A DNA stretch of 64,000 bases from Liolophura sinensis (Eukaryota; Mollusca; Polyplacophora; Chitonida; Chitonidae): contig NC_088304.1 of the NCBI RefSeq assembly GCF_032854445.1, forward strand, positions 10,181,704 through 10,245,703. Direction: 5' to 3'. Shown here piece by piece: positions 54,448-64,000 of this stretch. The stretch's first letter is position 1. Every line of letters begins with the position of its first letter. Position numbers and translations under genes: made by a program. The notes beneath the pieces were generated by a model. The model saw nothing but the letters and a program-made list of their open reading frames with translations, was not told the origin of the DNA and did not search any database.

Positions 54448-54717
54448 AGACGTAAAAGGTATGTTCTAGGCAACTGAATGAAGTCAATATTCAAATCGTG
54501 TACTATGCTAGAATATCAGTCAAATACAATAATTGTACATAGGTCACAAATATCTTCCTTATAGAAGTGAAAGTGATACTTGTTACCATTTTCATTTCTT
54601 ACAGTATAATTTTTATAACAATAGAAACAATAGCAGTGAGCCTACTGCAATGTTGTTGAAGACTAATATCGATTCTTACTTATCTGTCCATCTGGTAAAA
54701 ACTACAAAGAAAAGTAC

Positions 54718-54944
54718 ATTTCCCATTATTATGGTGTCGCTGTGAACTCAAGTCCGGTTCATGCTGGCTTCCTTTCCGGTCGTAAGTGGATCAACAATCT
54801 GCAGATGCTCGTGGGTTTACCCCGGGGACCTGCCTGCATGGTTTCCTTCCAACATAGTGCTGACCGCCGTTGTGTAAGTGAAATATTCTTGAGTACGGCG
54901 TAAAACACCAGTCAAATAAATAAATGAATGAATTTCCCATTATT
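54718..54944 (+). mobile_element. 5'-truncated SINE (family A) with perfect 13-bp target duplication
   Basis: The body 54731-54931 starts inside the B-box region ('GTCGCTGTGAACTCAAGTCC') and runs to the (AAAT)n tail. ATTTCCCATTATT flanks it at 54718-54730 and 54932-54944. Confidence 0.92.
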
Positions 54945-55224
54945 TCATTGTCAAACCCAATATAGCAGAACATTTTTGAACTTCTGACAACATGTAATGT
55001 ACAGCATCAAAGACACTCTGCACTGTTTGTTGACTTTTGCTGTAAATGTTGAATGTCTTCTGTGCGTGATCACGAAATTAAATGTTACATATGCACATGA
55101 TACATTGGCTCGATATGCATTAACAATATTAAGCTAAACGAGGGAGTGGCGCAGTGGTATAAAGCAAGAATAACGACTTCATCAGTGGTACAAAGCTGAA
55201 GTAGGGAACGGAAATGTATATCTA

Positions 55225-55465
55225 CCCAGAATTCAAGAATATTTAACTTATACGGTGGCGGTCAGTATTATGAGAGAAATCGAGCAGAGCCAGGAGGTGA
55301 AACCCACGAGTATATATGGGCTGCCACCTTCCCAGACCTTCCCACGTAAACGACAGGAGGCCAGCCAGCCTGTGTTGAACATTAACGAACAGCGACCGCA
55401 TTGATGAGAGGCTCCTGAGTCATTGTTCTGTGCTAGCAAGCGCAACAGCTCGACAATGGGCCACG
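55225..55465 (-). mobile_element. SINE (family A), diverged
   Basis: 'ATTCAAGAATATTTAACTTA', 'GGTGGCGGTCAGTATTATG' and 'CGACCGCATTGATGAGAGG' are the inverted body and head. The (AAAT)n tail is lost. Confidence 0.78.
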
Positions 55466-55489
55466 GACAGAATACAGGGAACGTAACAT

Positions 55490-55825
55490 GGGGTTTAACG
55501 TCATACTTAGGGGTTTAACGTCGCACTCAACAATTTTTCAGTCACGCGACGACGAAGGAATCCTTAGAGTGCGTGTGATGTGCCTCCTTGTTGCGGGGCG
55601 GATTTCCTGCCACTCTTTTATCTAGTGCTGCTTCTCTGAGACGACTTACCGAAGGCAGGTAAGCTGTCCCGCCCGAGCCATTATACTGATACGGGTCAAC
55701 CAGTCGTTGCACTATCCCCTTCATGCTGAACTTCAAGCTTATAACTTCGTCTTTTAAGGTCTTAGGTGTGACTCGACTCAGGATTGATCCTGGGCGCTCT
55801 GCCAACTCTGCCATCGGGGTCGGTG
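55490..55825 (-). mobile_element. SINE (family B), nearly full length
   Basis: The reverse strand runs from the tRNA head ('CCCCGATGGCAGAGTTGGC') through 'AGCATGAAGGGGATAGTGC' to 'GTGCGACGTTAAACCCC'. The tail 'GGGGTTTAACGTC' is partly duplicated at 55491-55520. Confidence 0.88.
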
Positions 55826-55973
55826 CCCTATAGAGACGAAGGACAGCTCTGTGATCAGGGGTTGACGGTTTTTACTTTCTGGCCTATATACATTTGTGTG
55901 CAAAGGATCCCTCATACACATTACCAAACTTGCCGCTTCTTTTTAGCAAATGATGAGGTCCCCCCGAGGGAAT

Positions 55974-56140
55974 GAATTTATTTATTTATCTATTTGATTG
56001 GCCTTTTACGCCCTATTCAAGAATATTTCACTTGTCCGGCGGAGACCAGCATTATGATGGGAGGAAACTAGGCTGATCCCGGGGGAAATCCACGACCATC
56101 CGCAGGTTTATGGCAGATGTACGACCGAGGCATTGAAATG
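55974..56140 (-). mobile_element. SINE (family A) 3' half
   Basis: 'TTTGATTGGCCTTTTACGCC', 'GAGACCAGCATTATGATGGG' and 'CCACGACCATCCGCAGG'. Confidence 0.88.
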
Positions 56141-56214
56141 CACCTCTAAAAGAAGCTGTACATCTTCACAGTACCTGTTCGTGTAACACTTGATCAACGA
56201 TCGATAGCCCATTA

Positions 56215-56620
56215 ATATTTAATACTACAGCATAGAGAGTAAAACCAGATCAATAAAACCATTGTGATGGTTATCAAATGGTGACACGCAACCGGTAAAA
56301 TCCAACCTCTTGCCAATTAGGGTTTTTATTCATGCAAATGCCTTAAAATCACCAACTAAGACACCCTCTATAGCAACATGGCTTTTATTTGTTTATTTGA
56401 TTGGTATTTTACGGTCATACTCAAGAATGTTTTATGAATACGACGGCGGCCAGCATTATGCTGGGAGGAAACCTGGCAGAGCCCGGGGGAAACCCATGAC
56501 CAGAATTAGGTGAAACAAATGTAGTTATGCTAATCACACAGCTGGCTACACGTCACTGGTTGAGAATTACTCAAATCCTATGTAGTCATCAAATAAATGT
56601 CCTTCCACCAGTGCGGTGTA
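56215..56620 (+). repeat. Unassigned dispersed repeat X, interrupted by a SINE
   Basis: Blocks before the SINE are 'ACAGCATAGAGAGTAAAACC', 'CACGCAACCGGTAAAATCC' and 'TAGCAACATGGCTT'. After it come 'AGAATTAGGTGAAACAAATG', 'ACACGTCACTGGTTGAGAAT' and 'ACTCAAATCCTATGTAGTC'. Together they match the 39113 copy end to end. Confidence 0.8.
56386..56505 (-). mobile_element. SINE (family A) 3' half, nested in repeat X
   Basis: 'TTTATTTGATTGGTATTTTA', 'CGACGGCGGCCAGCATTATG' and 'GCCCGGGGGAAACCCATGAC' form a 5'-truncated copy. Confidence 0.88.
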
Positions 56621-56639
56621 CGCCATGTGAAAAATTCTC

Positions 56640-56800
56640 ACTTACTTGCCAAAGGTCCGTGTTTTAAAAAGGGCTCTCTGGTTTCGTTCACCCATACAAC
56701 TGATCGCCATGGGATAAATGAAATATTCCTGAACACGACAGTAAACAACAATAAATAAATAAATAAAAAATAAATAAATACATAAATAAAAAATATATAC
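56640..56800 (+). mobile_element. SINE-like 3' fragment, diverged
   Basis: 'GATAAATGAAATATTCCTGA', 'ACACGACAGTAAACAACAAT' and a long (AAAT)n run resemble a decayed family A end. Confidence 0.5.
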
Positions 56801-57770
56801 ATAAATAAATCAAAAACAAGGTTTTGGAGTTTATCATTATGGCTTAGAAGTAGCTGCATTTTCATTTGTAATAAAAGTCTCCCCACCCCACACAACCGTA
56901 CACTGATGTGCAACTAATTAATTTAATTAGTCAGGTATGAGTTGATTTGGCAAACAGTAAATGGCGGGACACTGGTAAATGGCTGTTTTGTTGTTGTTGT
57001 TGTTGTTTTTTTTTTGTTTGTTTTTTTTTAGACAAAAGACAAAAGACACTTTAAGACATGTGATACATCTTCCTACATCTTTACGACTTTGCCATTCGGC
57101 CAGTTTTCCAATCGAAACAGTTTAATGTCTGAAACATGTACCGCCATACGTCTTTCCCCATGTATAGGGCCTACAAACGCCATCTAAACTCAGCGTTCGG
57201 ACCTGAAAGTTTTGCGAGACTTTGCGAAACACGCATGAATTGACCAAGAATTTCATCGACTACAAGGGCTTGTCAGTGGTAAGCTAATAAGGTGTTACAT
57301 TTGTGATAGTGTGATAATCCATTAGATTAGTAGATTATCACCTACTATACATCAACTATCAATCTTCCTCTGACCTTAATACGCCTCTCACTGGGACTAT
57401 AAATATATTTCGACAGTCTGTGAACTGGCTTACAAAACGACTGCGCATATCGCATCTTTTTAATATCAGAACTGCAAATATCCCTGTGGAAAGCATGCAT
57501 TGGCACTGAATATGTAAGTTACTTCAACACATGGTAATGAAACTAGTATGTCAGGTTTAATTATATGCCGTTTCCAACAAGCTGAAGTCATCGGCATAGT
57601 ATCGCGTGACCTATTTATCTCCGAGCGTGTGCGCAATTGCTTAATTGTGCATGACGACAGCCGTGTATATATTTCGTTTCGACTTGTTTTTTTTTTCTTC
57701 CGTCTATTTCTCCATTTAGGACTCTTACCACCTTTTTGGGGGGGTCATCCTGGAACAGCTGTCATCGAGC
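56801..57770. other. No gene seen
   Basis: AT-rich DNA with GTT and T runs near 56990-57030. No recognised coding sequence. Confidence 0.4.
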
Positions 57771-57774
57771 AACT

Positions 57775-58440
57775 TACAGCTTCACTTCAATACGACAAAA
57801 TATATATATGCTCAGAGTAGCTTTAACAGAACAAGTTTCATGCTTGCTTAATACAACCACAGAATATATGTCCAGTGAACAACGTCTGGCTTCACTTCAC
57901 TACAGCTATATACCCAGCTTTCAACAAGCTACAACTGGAAACTGGCTTCACTTCAGCACAACGATTTATGCTCAGTACGTCGCTCCCGAACAACTGGCTT
58001 CACTTCAACACAACGATATATGCTCAGTACGTCGCTCCCGAACAACTGGCTTCACTTCAACACAACGATATATGCTCAGTACTTCGTTCCCCGAACAATT
58101 GGCTTCACTTCAACACAACGATATATGCTCAGTACGTCGCTCTCCGAACTACTGACCTCACTTCAACACAACGATATATGCTCAGTTCAACGAAAGCCTT
58201 CTAGTCTAAGTTATACACAGCTATATGCTCAAGATTTCTTTCAACGAACAACTTCCACCTTCTCTTCAATACAACAATATATATGCTCTGTTTTCACCAA
58301 ACTACTTTAGTCTTCACTACACAACTATATGCTCCACTTACACAACTATATGCTCCTTGCAGTTTTCAACAAACATTTTTTGGCTGAATTTTAATACAAC
58401 AATCTTTCACCAATCTTCCGATCTCACTTTAATACAACTG
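57775..58440. repeat. 52-bp minisatellite, about 5 good units inside a degenerate field
   Basis: The unit contains 'GCTCAGTACGTCGCTCCCGA', 'ACAACTGGCTTCACTTCAAC' and 'ACAACGATATAT'. Tight units cover about 57945-58190, and weaker relatives extend on both sides. Open frames of up to 139 codons through it are by-products. Confidence 0.93.
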
Positions 58441-59650
58441 TAAATACAATCTGTACAACTACAAATGCATTTTTTGGACTCACTTAACAGCTGTCAGTGG
58501 GAGGGGAGTGGGTGAATGTGTGGATAATACCACTTGTTATGCCCACATACATACAGGTGTCAACTTAACCAGGTGTCAACTTAACCAGGTGACAAGTGTC
58601 TTAGCTGTCTACAGACTAAAGCTGTGTATATGTACATGATATGGGTCTAAAATGTCTTCCCTGAAGGTGAGAATATACCCATTTTTATACATATATATAT
58701 ATATATATATATACATGTATTTACGTACCTTGTGTTGATATATGTGCTTATCATCATCCTTGTAGGTCATAGCGCTGGTCCACAGTCTCACACACGCCCA
58801 CCCTGACTCGTTTTAACTCTGTATGCGATAGCTGTATGAATTCACATAAGTCACAACAAATAGTGTGGTACTTGTATCAGCCGTGTGGGGTAGAGCTCTG
58901 GACATGTGTTTATTTGTGACGTACTACACACAGTTCACCTAAGAGGTCACAGCGATCTCCAGCCAAGCAGAACACAATATAACCTATGGCGCCAACATTG
59001 TTTTCTATCCGGCGTATTGCAGGTTCAGTTTTGTCATAGTTGGGATTATTGCATAATTGAAAATGGGCTTTAAATGTTTTTAAGAAAGCTTTAGTTAATC
59101 AGTTTACCTCAACCAATGACTTAGCCATAACCTGAAGACACCTCAAGTGGTACAAATGACCTATAACTTAAAGACGCCTCAAGTGTCATTGGTGGATCTA
59201 GAGGTATACATAGTACATGAACTCAACACCCGTGTAGCTTTAAGTCAAGGCGTTTGTCAGGTACTTGTCGAAGGTCGATTTTTTAATCCGGTTTCCTCCA
59301 TCTATATACCTGACAGGCTTCATATATTTTTGTTATCAACAACTTTTTATTATCAACAAAATTTTAGTATGTTACACGATTTTTCAATGATCAGTCACCA
59401 AGAACATACCTTGCGTCTTTCTAACATCATTAACAACTGCTGACTGCCTAGATGCGGGGGATATACGCTTGGTCTATTTGCAGCAGTATTGTTTATGATT
59501 TGTCAATTGCGCGCTTTTGATTGACAGTTCAGAGAGGTCTGTCCTGCTGAAGGCACTGTTCTGGGGGCTATGTTACAGCCGTCTTCGCAACTGGCCTATT
59601 TCGCATTTCGCCAACCTGTGTTTTGGCTAATAGGCGAAGTGCAATTTTTT
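58441..59650. other. No gene seen
   Basis: (TA)n at about 58690-58712. A direct duplication 'CAGGTGTCAACTTAACCAGG' lies near 58555-58590. No recognised coding sequence. Confidence 0.4.
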
Positions 59651-59651
59651 A

Positions 59652-59765
59652 AAATTATTTGATTGGTATTTGACGTCGTACTCAAGAATATTTCACTTGT
59701 ACGACGGCGGCCAGGCCGATCCCGGAGGAAACCCACGATCACCCGCAGGTTGCTGTCACGCTGGA
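59652..59765 (-). mobile_element. SINE (family A) 3' part
   Basis: 'ATTTGATTGGTATTTGACGT', 'CGACGGCGGCCAGGCC' and 'CCCGGAGGAAACCCACGATC', with the CATTATGxTGGG block deleted. Confidence 0.82.
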
Positions 59766-60329
59766 AATGCAAATAGAGATCCTTGCGGATTATGACTACC
59801 TTGCACTAACTCATGCTATTATCACCCAGTGGTGTGTTCATGATTCACAAAATTATCCATATGATTTTGAGAATATTTTCTATATACATTGTGCTTCTCA
59901 ATAATATATATAATATTTTTCAAGAAGTAAGTAAGAATTAGCAAGCGTAGATAAATTGAACCGGTCGAGGTCTTTTCGTCTTTGAAGGAAATGCCGTGGT
60001 GCTGCAAACAAACTGTCGCCTCTCCAGACTGTAATAACAATCATGTGACTATTTTTTTTACAGTATACTTTGCTGACAGATTAACTGCAGTGCATTTTTC
60101 TTTAGATACACCGCTGCCGTAAATGTAGAGTCAACTGCGTCTATAAGTACAAACTTTCTGTAAAGATAAAACGTCACCTTTATTTTTGCTGTAAAAGTGC
60201 AAACACTAATTAAATATACACGTACATGATGCTAAGTTACAGATAAAATGAGTTTGCGTGCTTGTCTTCTCACATCTTCTTTAGTTATATGACGACGAGA
60301 AGTGTCTGGATGTGTGTGGTACTGTGTCT

Positions 60330-60540
60330 TCTTGTGACAAAGCGAGTCAATGCCGCCAAATTGCAACTGCCACTAAAGTATCATGCCGAAGGCACCATTT
60401 ACACCACACCCCACCAATCCTATTTCCTTCCTCTAACCTCTCATTACTGAGCGCCAAGTGAGGCAGCAAAGAGTACCCTTTTTAAAGCAACTGGTGTGAC
60501 CAGAGCCAGGTTTGATCCCGGGTCTTCCGACTTCAGGTAA
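60330..60540 (-). mobile_element. SINE (family E)
   Basis: On the + strand: 'CATGCCGAAGGCACCATTTA', 'CTCATTACTGAGCGCCAAGT' and 'GTGTGACCAGAGCCAGG', then 'TTTGATCCCGGGTCTTCCG', an inverted B-box. The tRNA-like head end is missing. Confidence 0.65.
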
Positions 60541-60715
60541 AATGAGTGTATGTATTTTGATTGTCACTACTGTGAATACCTACGGCAGGTAGTGTGTTTT
60601 TATAGCCCTATCATCTACCATATGATAAAAAAATATGATTTATTATCCCTCAGAGTAGGTTCTCTGCCATCTGATTGGTCAGTTACCCTCCGATCAGGAC
60701 TCGTATCGGACTCCC

Positions 60716-60778
60716 TACCCACCCGATACGGCAAAACCTCGTTTTACACACCCGATACGGCAAAACCTCGTTTTCGCA
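60716..60778. repeat. 30-bp direct duplication
   Basis: 'CACCCGATACGGCAAAACC' with 'TCGTTTT' occurs twice in a row. Confidence 0.85.
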
Positions 60779-60789
60779 CATCTAATATG

Positions 60790-62600
60790 ATATAGTTGCT
60801 ATTGGAGCGCGCGAAATTTGACATGTAGGCCTACTTCATTTCAGTTAAGCACAAATAGTGCAGGGACAAGGGGACATTAGCATTGTTCTGAGCATGTTAG
60901 AAAAAATCAGAAAATAAAAATAAAGCGAAATATCACGAATTCTTTCCTGTACGCCAACCTTGTCTGTACTGGCAGGTCATGTTGATATTCACTGCCGGCG
61001 ACAGCGATCACCTGGGTCGACACCTCAGTCCCTTGACGACTTGAGCTATGCTCGCCTTTACCCTAATAACATTCTAATTCTGATGAAAGTCATGACGATA
61101 TTCTTGGATCTGACGTTAGATGATTCCTTACTAATCATCTACGTCGGAGCAACTTTCAACTACACACCAACGGTGACGTTATAGAATTGTGTCGGCTTCG
61201 GCATCATCGTCGGAAATGAGAAGTGGCAACGGCGGCTTTTCATTAACTGGCGTTTACCTGAGACGGGCTGAAATAGATCTTAATTGTTCTGTGTCATGAT
61301 GTAACTGGACATTTTTCTATGATCCGCTGTTTTTTGTAAATAATGACCAAAGACTGATTTCACTGATATCTGTGACACTGATCAATATATCTTCGCTCTA
61401 AAACAACTCACCTCCATATACTGCTGTTAGAACATTAGCGTTAGTGTTAGAATTATTGTTAGCTTTATAGATTATTGGGGTGATAAACATCCCACTGGTG
61501 GTTAATCTCTCACTAATCCCCTGGTCGGCAGGTAGCGAATGAACCACTTCAGCAAAAGAAACCATATTCATCGGTTACGTGCACGTGACCATTTGGCACC
61601 TGTCACGCTGTCGCCAGTGGTCTGGTTTTTACTTTCTACGCTGATTTTTATATTGATTGGCTTATAATTTTGACAGTTTTTTTCTTATTTCATCAAAGAT
61701 TAAAAATTGTTGATAAAATTTGTTCAGCTTCGCTAATTTTCTTCGTTATCAGAATATATATAATTTATATGAGATTAAGAAATGAAAACTTTTCATTACA
61801 TTTCAAAACTTGCGCATGGAGACTATGCATGATCTATAAGCTTGAGAAAATGGTCCAAAGATCAAATGAAAACAAAGGTTTGCACTTAATAATGTATATA
61901 GGATTGGTTAAAAATAATGGTGCTTGCAATATTTGTATATCGAAAAGTCTTTGTAAAGTGGTTACGCTGCGTTCTTCGTTCACACACTCATAGATTTCAA
62001 AGGCGTGTCTTAAATCGATACAAAATATACACCAAACGCCGATTGCTGAATGATCCTCTTTCTCCCTCAAGCGAACTAAGTGCTTCCGGCATGATGAATA
62101 TGACTTTTTGAAAACGTAGCTCATGCTAACGTCGGTAAATCGTCATGGAATATCGAACACTACACAATCAACCAGGCATGGATGATCATAACAAGGAATC
62201 GTTTTGCAAGATATTTACAGCTGGTGAAAAATCAGCACGCATGCGCAGGTTTCCATCGAAGAAATTTATTTATTTACATGTATTTGACCGTTGTTTTGAC
62301 TTCATGCTCAAGACGTCTTCACTTGCGGATGAGAGAAGACTTTAGGCGAGGCACGAATCTTTCCACGAGTGACGTACAAATATGTACGCCATATTGATGG
62401 AAGACAAGTGACCGTTAATGAACGTTAAACTGTACAAAGGACTTTACTAGCGTCGTTGGTTATAATAGGCAGAATATTACCGGCGAACGAGGTCAATATT
62501 GATTTCATTCATACTTCCATAAAACTGACCGATATTATATTTAGGTGAATAATCTTTGAACATGGCGTTAAAGAGCAATCAATCAATCTAACAATCACAT
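60790..62600. other. No gene seen; repeat X and SINE fragments
   Basis: 61562-61640 is an inverted repeat X fragment ('CACGTGACCATTTGGCACC', 'TGTCACGCTGTCGCCAGTGG'). 62258-62335 resembles an inverted family A tail, and 62345-62420 matches the end of family D. No protein was recognised. Confidence 0.45.
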
Positions 62601-62639
62601 ACGAGGAAATGACTAGACCTGGGGCTGTATATTCATCGA

Positions 62640-62905
62640 GTTAAATTAGATCGAATTGGATACATGACCATTTTCAATCAAAGCGCAACAGAGATACATA
62701 ATCTGTTGCCAACATCTTATATTCTAGCATAATCACTGAAAACTGTTGACTACTTCTCTTTGCATGACTCCGTCCTATTTCGTACTTTATATATTTTCTT
62801 AGTTCTATGGTGAGTAGCGTTGTAAGTCGTTTCGGGAATTCAGTTCTTATTCGTTGACCTCCTGGTATACGAATGTCTCTTTCGACGCGTAGATTGTAAT
62901 GTACA
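62640..62905 (+). repeat. Penelope-like 3' repeat, uninterrupted copy
   Basis: 'TCAATCAAAGCGCAACAGAG', 'GAAAACTGTTGACTACTTCT', 'TTTTCTTAGTTCTATGG' and 'TATACGAATGTCTC' align with 40725-40985. It carries the empty TA site of the 35938 MITE. Confidence 0.7.
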
Positions 62906-63740
62906 AAAGCTATCGACCTCTTAATGCCCTGCTATTATTGATTTTCGTCGTCCCTTATATCGGGTAACGGATGGCAAGCGAATTCAAATCTGTCGTTTTT
63001 GTTTCACCCTTATATTTGGAATCCATGCGATCCGATTCAATGATGCAGGAAATTACTGTTAGCTTCGTGAATAAATGTCGAAAAAACGTTTAATGAAATC
63101 ATTAATTTGAAATCACCTTACAATTTATTTTACGTTATGTTGAATAGAAGAAATCATCCAATGGAATTTGTAATCAATGTCTTTTTCTTTCCCAGAGATA
63201 CAGATGATTGCTTTACATTACTGTGTAAAATCACCAGAATATTTTATTCTAAAGAAACTGAAATGTCATTAATCGTTATCACGAATGAATATAATCTTCT
63301 CAAACGCAATAAAGGGAATATATTGCAATTTCGTCGTACTTTGTCTTCTGCGGTAAATGGAATAAAATGCAAAGATCACCTGGTACATGGAGGGAGTAGA
63401 TGTTTTTATGACATCCGCGTCAAACATACGTCTCTTGATCAGATGTGTATGGCCTGATACTAAGTTTCTTTAGCATACAATCCAATATGAGATACAAATA
63501 ATGCAATCAGTAATGCTGAATTAAGCGTATGGATTTTTGGAACCGGTTTCAAACAATTTCTGGCCTCTATATCCATATATATAGCTGTAATATTGCCGAC
63601 GTGACGTTAAGGAAAAATCACATTCTTCTAATTTCTCGGCATATTTAAGCGAATGCTCTCTTGTTTGGTCTTAACGACCCCCCCCCCCCCCCTCCAACAC
63701 AAACAAGATCATCCCTCCTGTCAACAATATGAAAACGCAT
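62906..63740. other. No gene recognised
   Basis: A 116-codon open frame at 63107-63457 has fairly protein-like composition but no motif I recognise, no clear splice context, and lies in AT-rich DNA. A run of 15 C is at 63678-63692. Confidence 0.4.
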
Positions 63741-63754
63741 GGCAAGCGGGAGAG

Positions 63755-63830
63755 TTTGACAGTGTCTTGTTTCAGGTTTCCCCCACCCTTAAATGACCGC
63801 CATGGTATAAGTGAAAATTACCACTGTATT
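63755..63830 (+). mobile_element. SINE core fragment
   Basis: 'TTTCAGGTTTCCCCCACCC' and 'GACCGCCATGGTATAAGTGA' resemble the family A body. Confidence 0.5.
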
Positions 63831-64000
63831 GCTGTATCTCCGCATCATGTTACAACAGCATTGCCATTTTCCTGTGTATTACTTGCAAAATCTCCACATC
63901 ATGCTACAATAATAATACCATTTTTCTGTTTATTGCTTGTACAATCTCCACATGGTGTTATAATAACATTACCATTTTCCTGTGTATTGCTTGCACAATC
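63828..64000. repeat. About 60-bp tandem repeat running off the window end
   Basis: Nearly three units of 'GTATTGCTTGCACAATCTCC', 'ACATCATGTTACAATAA' and 'CATTACCATTTTCCTGT' with small differences. Confidence 0.88.

Noticed and set aside
57736-58310. Overlapping open frames of 96-139 codons with repeated peptide blocks
   Set aside because: They read through the 52-bp tandem repeat in more than one frame, as expected of a repeat rather than a gene.
63107-63457. 116-codon plus-strand open frame, considered as part of a reverse transcriptase
   Set aside because: No RT motif can be placed in it, and it does not match the Penelope-like remnant at 40180.

Overview
This is eukaryotic nuclear DNA: spliced genes with GT-AG introns, long AT-rich introns, several tRNA-derived SINE families, microsatellites, minisatellites and degraded transposons. 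The SINEs (a tRNA-like head with 'GGCTCAGTTGGTTAGC', a body containing 'CCACCATAATGCTGGCCGC', and a tail ending in (AAAT)n) look like families I associate with marine lophotrochozoans. I read the source as probably a mollusc or brachiopod. That is inference, and no search was run.

Only two genes are well supported. (1) NADPH-cytochrome P450 reductase (POR) lies on the + strand. Its 14 coding exons run from 15540 to 31517 and encode 672 residues, with every splice junction in phase. All hallmark motifs are present: N-terminal anchor, FMN loops, FAD RYYS, GVAT, NADPH GPGTG, and the catalytic Cys and Asp with the C-terminal Trp. (2) A rhodopsin-class GPCR lies on the - strand at 45902-47224 and is intronless through its seven transmembrane helices. 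A strong splice acceptor sits just before its start codon.

Layout. 1-15.5 kb has no recognisable protein; it holds two large palindromic elements (4699-5119, 8080-8603), a 77-bp triplication, SINEs and MITE-like repeats. 15.5-31.5 kb is POR, whose introns are loaded with minisatellites (19, 34, about 93, about 56 and 23 bp units) and SINEs. 31.5-45.9 kb is intergenic: POR 3' UTR, a 32-bp minisatellite, a TA-flanked MITE, a 51-bp minisatellite, a decayed Penelope-like reverse transcriptase, and SINE clusters. 45.9-47.2 kb is the GPCR. 47.3-64 kb is repeat-dominated. It contains a 200-N gap flanked by two copies of the same roughly 600-bp sequence, a Crypton-like tyrosine recombinase remnant, a 52-bp minisatellite field, SINEs, and many copies of a dispersed repeat that I could not assign to a family.

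The two genes show no functional link. POR would supply electrons to microsomal P450s, and the GPCR is an orphan. No convincing new multi-gene system is visible. The most interesting material is the transposon record: paralogous empty sites that define a TA target duplication, a SINE fragment inserted inside a SINE head, a SINE tail turned into a minisatellite beside a POR exon, and the unassigned dispersed repeat.
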